A DNA stretch of 64,000 bases, from positions 62,001 to 126,000 of the forward strand of contig NZ_QFZK01000004.1 of NCBI RefSeq assembly GCF_003415675.1. The letters are read 5' to 3'. The notes below the pieces were generated by a model, which had not been told where the DNA came from, ran no database searches, and was given only the letters and a program-made list of their open reading frames with translations. Shown here piece by piece: positions 33,736-41,685 of the stretch. The position numbers and the translations under genes are program-made. Numbering within the stretch: the stretch's first letter is position 1; every line of letters begins with the position of its first letter. This stretch comes from Rhodoferax lacus (GTDB lineage Bacteria; Pseudomonadota; Gammaproteobacteria; Burkholderiales; Burkholderiaceae_C).

Positions 33736-35725
33736 CTTGGCGTGACACCAGCCCCGACAACTCCGCCAGCCCGATGGGTGCCTTTGCGCGCCACGGCACC
33801 AGATAGGTTCGTTTGGAAAGGCCGTTGGCCACCCGGTCCATCTGCATCCGCTCACCACGCAGGCGGGCAGACAGCAGCGGGTCTTCTGTGCCAGCAGCCA
33901 GCACACTCTTGTTGATCACCCAGGCAAAGGGCTCGATCTTGGCGCGGCGCAGGTCCTCCTGCAGCGCCTGGGCCTGGGACACAGGTGTGGTCTCGGGCAG
34001 GGTCACCAGAATGATCCGGGTGTAGTCCGGGTCCTGCAGGCGCATCAGCGGTGTGACCAGGCGGCCGCTGGCCTGCCCCTCAAATTCGCGCATCATCTGC
34101 CGGTGGTAGGCACCGGTGGCGTCCATCAGCAACAGCGAGTGGCCTGTGGGCGCAGTGTCCAGCACCACAAAGGCGCTGCGCGCTTCGCTCACGATGCGCG
34201 CAAAGGCGTGAAACACCGCCACCTCTTCGGTGCAGGGCGAGCGCAGGTCTTCGCGCATCAGCGCCTGTTCCTGCGCATCCAGATGCGGCCCCTTGGCAGC
34301 CATGATTTTTTCCACATAGCGCTGGGTTTCCACCAGGGGGTCTATGCGGTCCACTTGCAGTCCTGGCAGTTCCCCGGCCAGCGTCACGCTCAGGTGCGCG
34401 GCTGGATCCGTGGTGCTGAGGTGCACGCTCTTGCCCCGCTGCACCAGGCCCACCGACAGCGCTGCGGCAACGGTCGTCTTGCCCACGCCGCCTTTGCCCA
34501 TCACCATGATCAGGCCATGCCCGGCCTGTGCCAAGGCATCGGCCAAGGCATCCAGGCCCTGGCCTTGTGTCGGGCCTTGCGTGGCCAACTCACCCGCCGG
34601 GGGCGCGCTGCCTTGTCCGAGCAAGGCACGCAGCGCCGTCAGGCCCACGGTGTCAAAGGCCCGCAGCGGCACCTGGTCCTGGGGCAGCGCCATCAGGTTG
34701 GGCGGCATGTTCTTCAAGGCCTGCAGGCCCAGATCTTCCATCGCGCAGGCAATGGCGTCCTTGCGCGCACTGGCATGGAACACGCCGTTGACCACCAGGC
34801 GCTGGTTGGACAGGCCCAGGGCCTTGAGTTCGTCTGAGGTGCGAGAGGCCTCCCGGATGGCGCCCGCATCTGGCCGGGTCACCAACACCACGGTGGTTTG
34901 CGCGGGATCGCTCAGGGCATCGAGTGCCGCCTTGAAGCGCACCTCCTGCATCTTCAAGCCCGAGTGCGGACCCAGACACGAAGCGCCCCGGTCGTTGCCC
35001 GCCAAAAAGCCCGTCCATGCCTTGGGCAGGCTGAGCAGGCGCAGCGTGTGGCCGGTGGGGGCGGTGTCAAACACCACGTGGTCCCAGGCCTGGTCCGGGT
35101 CCGACAGCAGGCTGGCAAACTCATCAAAGGATGCGATCTCGGTGGTGCAGGCGCCGGACAACTGCTCACGCACGGTGGCCAGTTCTTGCGCACTGGAGTC
35201 GGTGGCTATTTGCGCCACCACGCGCTGGCGGTAGGCCTCGGCTGCAGTGTCGGGGTCTATGTTGAGCACCGAAAGCCCTGGCACCTGGGGTACGGGCGTT
35301 GGCGTGTTCTTGAGCGCAACACCCAGCATTTCGTCCAGGTTGGTGGCAGTGTCGGTGCTGACCAGCAGCACCTTCTTGCCACTGTCTGCCAGGTACAGCG
35401 CCACCGCCGTGGAGAGCGAGGTTTTGCCCACCCCGCCCTTGCCTGTGAAGAACAGGTGGCGCGAGGGGTTTTTCAGCAGTTCCAGGGGCTTGGGGCTCAG
35501 CCACAAGACAACGGCCTGTCGCGTGGGAATACCGCCACTGTGGACGAGTTGGCCGTCCACCATCACCGCGGGTGTATGGTGCACCCCCATGGCATGGATG
35601 TGGTCGCGGTCAGTGACCTTGCCAATCTCTACCGCCACGCCGCGCTCTTTTGCCACCCGCTCAATCATTGCTGTGGTGATCTGGCACTTGGAACAACCGG
35701 AACCTAAAACAAGTATCTGGACCAT
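33683..35725 (-). CDS. Thioredoxin-fold / ArsA / ArsA fusion ATPase
   Basis: A 680-residue fusion. Residues 1-78 form a small thioredoxin-fold domain like redox-active disulfide proteins (GSGCSKCQ, Cys11/Cys14; cis-Pro at TPAV). Two ArsA ATPase halves follow. P-loops GKGGVGKT lie at about 95-102 and 407-414, and each half has DTAPTGH. The three metalloid-binding cysteines known from plasmid R773 ArsA (Cys113, Cys172, Cys422) have clear counterparts in LSGACTTEIA, GASCLGP and LRSPCTEEVA. Expected role: metalloid-stimulated ATPase energising an ArsB-type pump, although no arsB, arsC or arsR is visible here. I prefer the ATG at 35725 to the GTG at 35737. The terminal 17 residues lie antisense to yceI. 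Confidence 0.9.
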   Translation of the reverse strand: MVQILVLGSGCSKCQITTAMIERVAKERGVAVEIGKVTDRDHIHAMGVHHTPAVMVDGQLVHSGGIPTRQAVVLWLSPKPLELLKNPSRHLFFTGKGGVGKTSLSTAVALYLADSGKKVLLVSTDTATNLDEMLGVALKNTPTPVPQVPGLSVLNIDPDTAAEAYRQRVVAQIATDSSAQELATVREQLSGACTTEIASFDEFASLLSDPDQAWDHVVFDTAPTGHTLRLLSLPKAWTGFLAGNDRGASCLGPHSGLKMQEVRFKAALDALSDPAQTTVVLVTRPDAGAIREASRTSDELKALGLSNQRLVVNGVFHASARKDAIACAMEDLGLQALKNMPPNLMALPQDQVPLRAFDTVGLTALRALLGQGSAPPAGELATQGPTQGQGLDALADALAQAGHGLIMVMGKGGVGKTTVAAALSVGLVQRGKSVHLSTTDPAAHLSVTLAGELPGLQVDRIDPLVETQRYVEKIMAAKGPHLDAQEQALMREDLRSPCTEEVAVFHAFARIVSEARSAFVVLDTAPTGHSLLLMDATGAYHRQMMREFEGQASGRLVTPLMRLQDPDYTRIILVTLPETTPVSQAQALQEDLRRAKIEPFAWVINKSVLAAGTEDPLLSARLRGERMQMDRVANGLSKRTYLVPWRAKAPIGLAELSGLVSRQAICSPPLPPECARPPPY

Positions 35726-35754
35726 GATGTGTACCACTTCAAACAGGGGCCGCT

Positions 35755-35853
35755 ATGCACACGGTCATTGAACTACCAACGCATCACGGCTTCACTGACA
35801 ATAGTCAACAGGCCTTCCATCTGCCGATGAACCTGACCCCTCAAGAAAGTTAA
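35755..35853 (+). CDS. Possible 32-residue leader peptide
   Basis: An ATG preceded by CAGGGG opens 32 codons containing four His residues (THHGF, QAFHL) and ends four bases before the next ATG. It is too short for certainty. Its position, first in a possible three-gene run ending in the DsbA-like gene, makes it worth listing. Confidence 0.25.
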   Translation: MHTVIELPTHHGFTDNSQQAFHLPMNLTPQES

Positions 35854-35857
35854 ATCC

Positions 35858-36052
35858 ATGCACAGCGCAGAGCAAAAAGAATTCCTGCAGGCCACAGCCT
35901 GGCTCAGGCCTTTCACGCGGTGGGCTGCAGCCTTCTCGTTCCGGACCACGGGGTACCTGCCTGAAGCGGTCCGCAATCTCCCCTTGAAACTGGTCAAGCG
36001 CATGCTTGCCCGCCAGCACAAGCGCGCGGGCTCGGGATGCAAGCCCGGTTGA
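35858..36052 (+). CDS. Small basic protein upstream of the DsbA-like gene
   Basis: A 64-residue, Arg/Lys-rich product (RNLPLKLVKRMLARQHKRAG) with a central aromatic stretch (WLRPFTRWAAAFSFRTTGYL). Weak ribosome site AAGAAAG. It ends 20 bp before the DsbA-like ATG. I do not recognise it; reality rests on position and continuous frame only. Confidence 0.4.
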   Translation: MHSAEQKEFLQATAWLRPFTRWAAAFSFRTTGYLPEAVRNLPLKLVKRMLARQHKRAGSGCKPG

Positions 36053-36072
36053 AGCACAAAAAACAAATACCC

Positions 36073-36735
36073 ATGCAAAAAAAGACGGCCTCTGCCACCT
36101 CACTTGTCGCCGCACTCATGGCACTGCTTGCCGTCATCGCCATGGGCGCATGGTGGTATTTTTCCAGTCCGGCAAGCCCGCAGCCGGACGCCATGGCGGT
36201 GGACCGCTCGGCGCTGATTCGCCCGCACTCTCCCAGCGAGGGCCGCTCCGATGCGCCGGTGGTGATTGTGGAGTTCTTTGATCCCGCTTGCGGCACCTGC
36301 CGCCAGTTCTACCCCATGGTCAAACAGCTCATGGCCGAGCATCCGGACCGCATCCGGCTGGTCATGCGCTATGCGCCCTTTCACAAGGGCTCTGACAAAG
36401 TGGTGGCGGTACTGGAGGCCGCGCGCCGGCAAGGCAGGTTCTGGCAGGCGCTGGAGGCCTTGTTTGAGGGCCAGGACGACTGGGCCTCCAACCACACCGC
36501 CAAGGTAGACCTGGCCTGGAAATACCTCAATGGCATTGGCCTGAACATGGAACAAGTGGCCTTTGACATGACCGCCCCCGACCTTCAGCAAGCCCTGGCA
36601 CAAGACCTGCGCGATGCCAACACGCTGGGCGTCTCGCAAACGCCGGAATATTTTGTGAACGGTCTCCCACTGCCATCCTTCGGGTTCCCGCAATTGCAGC
36701 AACTGGTGGCGCAGGAGCTGGCCAAGGCGCGCTGA
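36073..36735 (+). CDS. Membrane-anchored DsbA-like thiol oxidoreductase
   Basis: A 220-residue protein with one N-terminal TM helix (about 9-30), then a periplasmic thioredoxin fold with active site CGTC (residues 73-76, in FFDPACGTCRQF), a helical insertion and a cis-Pro loop (SQTPEYFVNG). This is the Thioredoxin_4/DSBA type. It diverges from the thioredoxin-ArsA gene, whose N-terminal domain also has a CxxC motif, hinting at linked redox or metalloid chemistry. Confidence 0.85.
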   Translation: MQKKTASATSLVAALMALLAVIAMGAWWYFSSPASPQPDAMAVDRSALIRPHSPSEGRSDAPVVIVEFFDPACGTCRQFYPMVKQLMAEHPDRIRLVMRYAPFHKGSDKVVAVLEAARRQGRFWQALEALFEGQDDWASNHTAKVDLAWKYLNGIGLNMEQVAFDMTAPDLQQALAQDLRDANTLGVSQTPEYFVNGLPLPSFGFPQLQQLVAQELAKAR

Positions 36736-36783
36736 ACAGGTCCATGCGCATATGCCTAGGCCATCGCCACAAGGCGGCCTTGA

Positions 36784-37398
36784 TCAATTCGCGCCGGGGC
36801 CCTGCATCACTTTGGCCAACTCCACCGCCGCCGAGGCCAGTGCCAGTTCGGCGGGTGCCAGCCGGGAGAAGCGGGCCCTGAATTCGGACACCGGCACAAA
36901 GTAGGCATGGGCCATGCTGGCCAGGGGCTGGCGGGTTTCTGCATCCAGCACTTCAATTTCCACGGCCGCACCGCCGCGGTCCAGGGGCACGGTGAGCAGC
37001 ACGGCGGTAACCACATTCAACACCGGCGACACCGATTCGGCACGGGTGATGAGGGCGCGAATGGCCAGTGGGCGGCCACCCGCCACCGCTGGCAGGGCCT
37101 GGGCTTCTTTGGCAATGGCGGCCTGCAGCGTGGACAGCAGTTGCGCCTTTTCCGGCTCGGAGAATCCGGCCTCGGCAGGCAGTGCCCATTCCACGGACAG
37201 CGAACGCACCTGGTGCGGGTCGAGTGGCGTGGCAGCGCGGAAATGCGCCGTGCCGCCATCGGCCGAGGTGGTCATCGCGCTGCGGTCGCCCAGAAATCCG
37301 GTGTCGGTGGCCTGCATGGTGGAACAGGCGCCAAGGACTGTGGCTGACAGAAGCAGGCCCAAGCGCAGGGCGCGGGCGGTGTGGGTGATGGATTTCAA
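36784..37398 (-). CDS. DUF3313-like lipoprotein
   Basis: A 204-residue lipoprotein starting at a TTG (37398) that overlaps the previous stop as TTGA and has AAGGAAAT upstream. No ATG is available before the signal. Lipobox LGAC, Cys25. The mature part starts TGFLGDRS and is similar in style to DUF3313 proteins. Role unknown. It is the second gene of an operon with the DUF2306 protein. Confidence 0.72.
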   Translation of the reverse strand: MKSITHTARALRLGLLLSATVLGACSTMQATDTGFLGDRSAMTTSADGGTAHFRAATPLDPHQVRSLSVEWALPAEAGFSEPEKAQLLSTLQAAIAKEAQALPAVAGGRPLAIRALITRAESVSPVLNVVTAVLLTVPLDRGGAAVEIEVLDAETRQPLASMAHAYFVPVSEFRARFSRLAPAELALASAAVELAKVMQGPGAN

Positions 37399-38048
37399 AA
37401 TATTTCCTTGTAAAAATGGAAGCTGCCCAACAGGCGGCCGTGAATAATCTTTTCGGCAATGAGCAGGTTGAGCAGCCACGCCAGGCTCATGAGCACATCG
37501 CGTTGCAGGGCGCTGGGTGGCCCCAACGTCAGCATCCACGGCAGGAGCAGCACGACCTGTGTGCCCGCACCCTGGCCCAGTGCATAGGCGCGGACCATCC
37601 ACGCACGGTGAGCAGCCATGTTGCGATTCAGGGCGGCCTGCACGGCCAGCACAATCGCCACCGCCATGGCCGCGCCCACCACCAGGCGCACACCCAGAAG
37701 CAGGCTGCCTTGCATGGCGGCAGGGATGGCAAAGCGTGCCGCCATCCACATGCCCGAGAGAGCCGCCAGCACGCCGCTTGCAGCCACCACGCGCCCAGCC
37801 ACCTGGTGCCAGCGGGGAAAGTGCCGGCGCAGGTCCGCAGAAAACTGTAAGGCGCCCAAGAGACAGAACAGGCTGGCCGCCACGATGTGCAGCCAGGTGA
37901 TGAGGGGTGAAGCCAGGAAGCGTTCGCTGTCAGCATTGACTATGCCGACCAGACCGATGAGGCGGGCGATGCCGGCCGCGCACGGAATGGCGCTGAGGGC
38001 CAGCAGCCCCAGGGGAATTTTCCAATCGACTCGGAGCACGTTTTGCAT
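37395..38048 (-). CDS. DUF2306 multi-pass membrane protein
   Basis: A 217-residue protein with six to seven predicted helices and conserved His residues in WLHIVAASLFCLLGALQF and HRAWMVRAYALGQGAGTQ, matching DUF2306-type predicted membrane proteins. The ATG at 38048 has no ribosome site. The -10 box TAGACT ends seven bases upstream, so the mRNA probably starts at the ATG itself (leaderless). Confidence 0.82.
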   Translation of the reverse strand: MQNVLRVDWKIPLGLLALSAIPCAAGIARLIGLVGIVNADSERFLASPLITWLHIVAASLFCLLGALQFSADLRRHFPRWHQVAGRVVAASGVLAALSGMWMAARFAIPAAMQGSLLLGVRLVVGAAMAVAIVLAVQAALNRNMAAHRAWMVRAYALGQGAGTQVVLLLPWMLTLGPPSALQRDVLMSLAWLLNLLIAEKIIHGRLLGSFHFYKEIF

Positions 38049-38054
38049 GCCCGC

Positions 38055-38100
38055 AGTCTAGGCAGCGCCTGCGGTTTTGTAACCGTACCAAAGTACGGTT
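38055..38100 (-). promoter_or_regulatory. Leaderless promoter with AACCGTAC/GTACGGTT operator
   Basis: The 8-bp perfect arms AACCGTAC and GTACGGTT (38081-38100, four-base centre) overlap a GTTACA -35 (38083-38078). A 17-bp spacer leads to TAGACT (-10, 38060-38055). Predicted transcription starts at the A of the DUF2306 ATG. The same arrangement, with identical spacing, precedes the alpha/beta hydrolase gene at 41686. Confidence 0.75.
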
Positions 38101-38145
38101 CTGCGCCCAATCAGTCCAGGACGCTTGCTGCAGGAAGGAGCAAGG

Positions 38146-38826
38146 TCACGGGTTAGTGGTCAGGTGCAGCCAAATTTCGTTGCGCCGCATAAACCAGGGT
38201 GTGAAGGGCGCGTTGTAGCGTGAGTACACGGGCTCACCCACCCACAGCAGCCCGGCCGTGCGCAAGGCGGCCTGCAGTGCGGCCAGATGCTTTTGGTAAT
38301 TGGCGTCGGACCAGAAGCCCGAAAACCGGATCACCGCCACGCGGCTGGGTGCCACGTCGCGCAGCATGACGCGTGCATCCAGCGGCTCGGGTGCGCTGGC
38401 CAGCGTCACCCCTTTGGGCAACACGAACTGCACGCGGTAACCACCCGGTGCGGCGGTCTGCGTGACGGGTGCTGTCATCTCCAGCTTGACCGGCTCGGCG
38501 GCCTGCGTCACAGGCGCAGTCATGGCAAATTTGCGCTCGCCCTTGTTCTTGCCAAAGATGTAGCCCGCCAGAATCGGGAAAGCCAGGCTGCCGGCTTCAT
38601 CCGCCGTTCCGGCCACCACCACCTCGGCCACGGTGTAGGCGGCGTATTCGCGCACCTCGATGTCTTCCAGCTTCTGGATAACGGTGTAGTCGGGTTCTTC
38701 GGTGGCGTGGCTGGTCATGGGTAAGACGGCCAGAAGCAGACTGCCCAGCACCGCCCATGCACGCGCGCCCGGCCAAATGCGTGGGCTGGTTTGCATGTTG
38801 TGCGGGAGTTGGTAGTCCATCGTCAT
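38146..38826 (-). CDS. SOUL-family heme-binding protein
   Basis: A 226-residue protein with a signal peptide (about 1-38, after a short basic start) and a SOUL/HBP domain (VIQKLEDIEVREYAAYTVAEV through IWLHLTTNP). It contains the repeated phrase KFAMTAPVTQ / KLEMTAPVTQ typical of the family. Predicted periplasmic. Start chosen at 38826; an ATG two codons later is equally possible. Heme binding is inferred from the family. Confidence 0.88.
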   Translation of the reverse strand: MTMDYQLPHNMQTSPRIWPGARAWAVLGSLLLAVLPMTSHATEEPDYTVIQKLEDIEVREYAAYTVAEVVVAGTADEAGSLAFPILAGYIFGKNKGERKFAMTAPVTQAAEPVKLEMTAPVTQTAAPGGYRVQFVLPKGVTLASAPEPLDARVMLRDVAPSRVAVIRFSGFWSDANYQKHLAALQAALRTAGLLWVGEPVYSRYNAPFTPWFMRRNEIWLHLTTNP

Positions 38827-38949
38827 GGTCGTGGGTCCGTTGGGTTGTGGGACTTGAGTATGGGGTAAACGGGTGGGTGTGGCGGTGCGGTGGCGAACAT
38901 GGGGGCCGTGAAGCCGCACGCTTGCACTGTGTGCTGTGCACGTGCTGCG

Positions 38950-41562
38950 CTACAGCAATTTCAATTCGATGGCACGCGCCACCGCTTCGGTGCGGCGTTG
39001 CACGTCCAGCTTGGCAAAGATGTTCTGGTTGTGCCACTTGACCGTGCTCAGTGACACGAACAGGCGCTCACCAATGGTCTGGTTGGAATGCCCTTGCTGG
39101 ATGAGGCGCAAGATTTCCAGCTCCCTTGAGCTGAAGTCGCCCAATGGCAGATGGGACGAGGCGGCCGTCTGTGGGGCGACCGGTTGTTGCGTCGTCTGCG
39201 TGCCAAACGCGGCCAGCAGCTGTGCCACATGGCCCGCAACACCCTTGTCGTCCCGCAACTGGCTGAGCAGCGTTTGCATGGGTGCGCCCTCATCCACAAA
39301 GAGCCGGATGGTCCCTTGGGATTGCGCTTGCGTCACGCACGCGCGTAGCAGGGCAAGGGCCTGGTCCAGGTGCTCCATGGCGTGCAGAACAAGGGCCTCC
39401 AGCACCATGGCCTGCAGTGCGTCCCGCGTGCGCAGCTCCGACTCCACCCTGCGCCGGTGGCCCTGTATCACTTCCAGGGCCTGCAAGCCCTGGCCCTGTG
39501 CCAACAAGCTTCGGGCAAGGCCCAGCGGCAGCTGGTGTGCCTGTGCCAGCAGGGCGGCGGCATAAACGTCACCTTGGCGCAGCAACAGCAGCACTTGCAA
39601 GTCGGCCGCTTCCCGCAGGCGATCGGTCAATGGCCCCGCCGTGTTCAGCCCATGGGTCCGTGCCAGCAGTGCCAGTGCCTGCGTGTCTTCCCCTTGGGCG
39701 CTCAGCAGGCGGGCCTGCAGCAGGTCCGCACCGATTTCGGTCTGGCTCTTGGCCTGGTGAACCAGCGCGCTGCACAGCAGGGCCAGCGTCTGGGCTTCAT
39801 CGAGCGCATTCCAGTCGTACACGATGTTGGCCAGGCCCAGATGGGCCTCGAAGCCCAAGACATGGCTGGGGTCACCCACCATCTGGATGGCCTCACGGTA
39901 GGAGGCAGCCGCTGCCTGCAGCTGGTACTGGCTTGCCTGGATGCCGGCCAAGGCGGTGCCTGCCACAGCGGAGAACATCACATTGCCGGAAGCCAGCCCC
40001 GCACCGATCACCTCGGCAAAAGCCACGCTCGCGCGGGCGCGCTCGCCGCGAAACATGAGGGCCACACCCAGAGCGCATTGCGCGGCGGTGCGGGCCGGCC
40101 GGTTCTCAGGGTTCAATAGCGCCAGGGCAGCGCTCGCCTGTGCATGAATCGTTTTTGCGTCGTTCCGGTAGACCGCCAGCCAGGCCCTGAGGACGGCAAT
40201 CTGCCCCTGGGTGTCCGCCGTGCGGGCGTCTTGCGGCCTGCCTGGCAGGGCGGCCTCTGCGGCCAGCAATTTGTCTTCCAGCTGCGCGGGCTGGCCCGCA
40301 AACAGCAAGGACCAGGAATACACCACCCACAGGAATGGGTGGCGGTTCAAAGTGGCCGGTGTCTGGGACGCAAGCCAATGCACCACAGGCGCAGTCACGC
40401 CGCGAAAGTACAAGGGCATGCCTTTGCCCTCGATCAGCCGCAGGGCACCTGTGATGTCCTGGGCCAGCGTGGCCTGTTGAAAAGCCTCAAGCTCCAGTCC
40501 CTCTGCCTCATACCATTGGCTGGCACGGCGGTGCAGGGGCTCCACCACTTCCCTGTGGCCCAGACGCTGACGCAGCAGTTCAGAGAACAAATGGTGGTAG
40601 CGGTACCAGCGCCGCTCGGAGTCCAGGGGCACGATGAACAGGCCGGCCCTGTCCAGCTGGTGCAGGATGTGCTCGCCGCCCTGGGTCTGCAGCACCGCAT
40701 CGCACAAGGGTCCACACAGCCGGTCCAGCACCGAGGTGCGCAGCAAGAAGGCCTGAACCTCCTCGGGCTGCTGGTGCAGGACTTCCTCCATCAGGTAGTC
40801 CTGCACGAAATGGTGGCTGCCCGTAAACGACGCAATGAAGCTCTGGGGGTTCTGGTGTTGGTGCAGCGAAATGGCCGCCAGTTTCAGACCCGAAATCCAG
40901 CCTTCGGTGCGCGCCTCCAGTGCTTGCACCTGGGCACTGGTAAGGCGCACATCACCGTCCTGGTTGAAGAACGCGGCGGCTTCTTCCAAACCAAAACGCA
41001 GGTCCTGTTGCCGGATCTCGGTCAGCTGGCCGTTGGCGCGCAACCGGCCCAGCGCGATGGCTGGCTCCTCCCGGCTGGCGATGACCACATGCAACTGGGC
41101 AGGCATATGGTCGATCAGAAACGCCAGTGCCTCGTTCACGGCGGCGCTGGCCGCCAGATGGTAGTCATCCAAAACCAGTACCAGCCGGCCGGGGACCTTT
41201 GCCAACTGGTTCACCAACAGCGTCAACACGGTCTCCACCGAGGCGGGTGGCGAACCCCTGAGCATGGCTGCCAGCCCCACGCCTACGGTGTGAGAAACCG
41301 ACTCCAGCGAGCCGGCGACGTAGATGAGAAAACGGTGGGGATCGCGGTCATCCCCGTCCAGCGACAGCCAGGCACTGGGGACAGGGCAATCCTGTGCCCA
41401 CTGGCTGACCAGGGTGGATTTGCCGAAGCCTGCGGCCGCGCACACCAGCGTCACCTTGCGCGAGAGCCCCGCATCCAGTCGCTGCGTCAGCAGCGGGCGC
41501 GCAACATCATGGGCCGGCCGGGGCGGAGCGAAGAACTTGGTGGCCAGCAGGGCGGTGGACAT
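38950..41562 (-). CDS. MalT-like LuxR-family ATP-dependent transcriptional regulator
   Basis: An 870-residue STAND-type activator. It has an N-terminal ATPase with Walker A (AAAGFGKSTL, about residues 37-46) and Walker B (LVLVLDDYH), a long helical TPR-like region (about 340-790) and a C-terminal LuxR helix-turn-helix (about 805-868; FSSRELEILRLIQQGHSNQT). Such proteins bind ATP plus an inducer and activate nearby operons. The start at 41562 has TGAGG upstream. It lies between the two genes with the shared AACCGTAC operator and diverges from the hydrolase. Confidence 0.9.
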   Translation of the reverse strand: MSTALLATKFFAPPRPAHDVARPLLTQRLDAGLSRKVTLVCAAAGFGKSTLVSQWAQDCPVPSAWLSLDGDDRDPHRFLIYVAGSLESVSHTVGVGLAAMLRGSPPASVETVLTLLVNQLAKVPGRLVLVLDDYHLAASAAVNEALAFLIDHMPAQLHVVIASREEPAIALGRLRANGQLTEIRQQDLRFGLEEAAAFFNQDGDVRLTSAQVQALEARTEGWISGLKLAAISLHQHQNPQSFIASFTGSHHFVQDYLMEEVLHQQPEEVQAFLLRTSVLDRLCGPLCDAVLQTQGGEHILHQLDRAGLFIVPLDSERRWYRYHHLFSELLRQRLGHREVVEPLHRRASQWYEAEGLELEAFQQATLAQDITGALRLIEGKGMPLYFRGVTAPVVHWLASQTPATLNRHPFLWVVYSWSLLFAGQPAQLEDKLLAAEAALPGRPQDARTADTQGQIAVLRAWLAVYRNDAKTIHAQASAALALLNPENRPARTAAQCALGVALMFRGERARASVAFAEVIGAGLASGNVMFSAVAGTALAGIQASQYQLQAAAASYREAIQMVGDPSHVLGFEAHLGLANIVYDWNALDEAQTLALLCSALVHQAKSQTEIGADLLQARLLSAQGEDTQALALLARTHGLNTAGPLTDRLREAADLQVLLLLRQGDVYAAALLAQAHQLPLGLARSLLAQGQGLQALEVIQGHRRRVESELRTRDALQAMVLEALVLHAMEHLDQALALLRACVTQAQSQGTIRLFVDEGAPMQTLLSQLRDDKGVAGHVAQLLAAFGTQTTQQPVAPQTAASSHLPLGDFSSRELEILRLIQQGHSNQTIGERLFVSLSTVKWHNQNIFAKLDVQRRTEAVARAIELKLL

Positions 41563-41633
41563 GGGTAGCCTCATTAGCCAAACAACGCAGGTTGGAACCT
41601 GATACGGCTTGGGGTGCATGCAAGCAAGCGAAC

Positions 41634-41679
41634 AACCATACCTAAGTACGGTTACAAAAATGGGGGCGGTCCATACACT
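41634..41679 (+). promoter_or_regulatory. Second copy of the AACC(G/A)TAC operator with leaderless promoter
   Basis: The arms AACCATAC and GTACGGTT (41634-41653) overlap GTTACA (-35, 41651-41656). TACACT (-10) lies at 41674-41679. Predicted transcription starts at the A of the ATG at 41686. Distance from operator edge to ATG is 32 bases, exactly as at 38049-38080. Confidence 0.75.
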
Positions 41680-41685
41680 TCCTGG

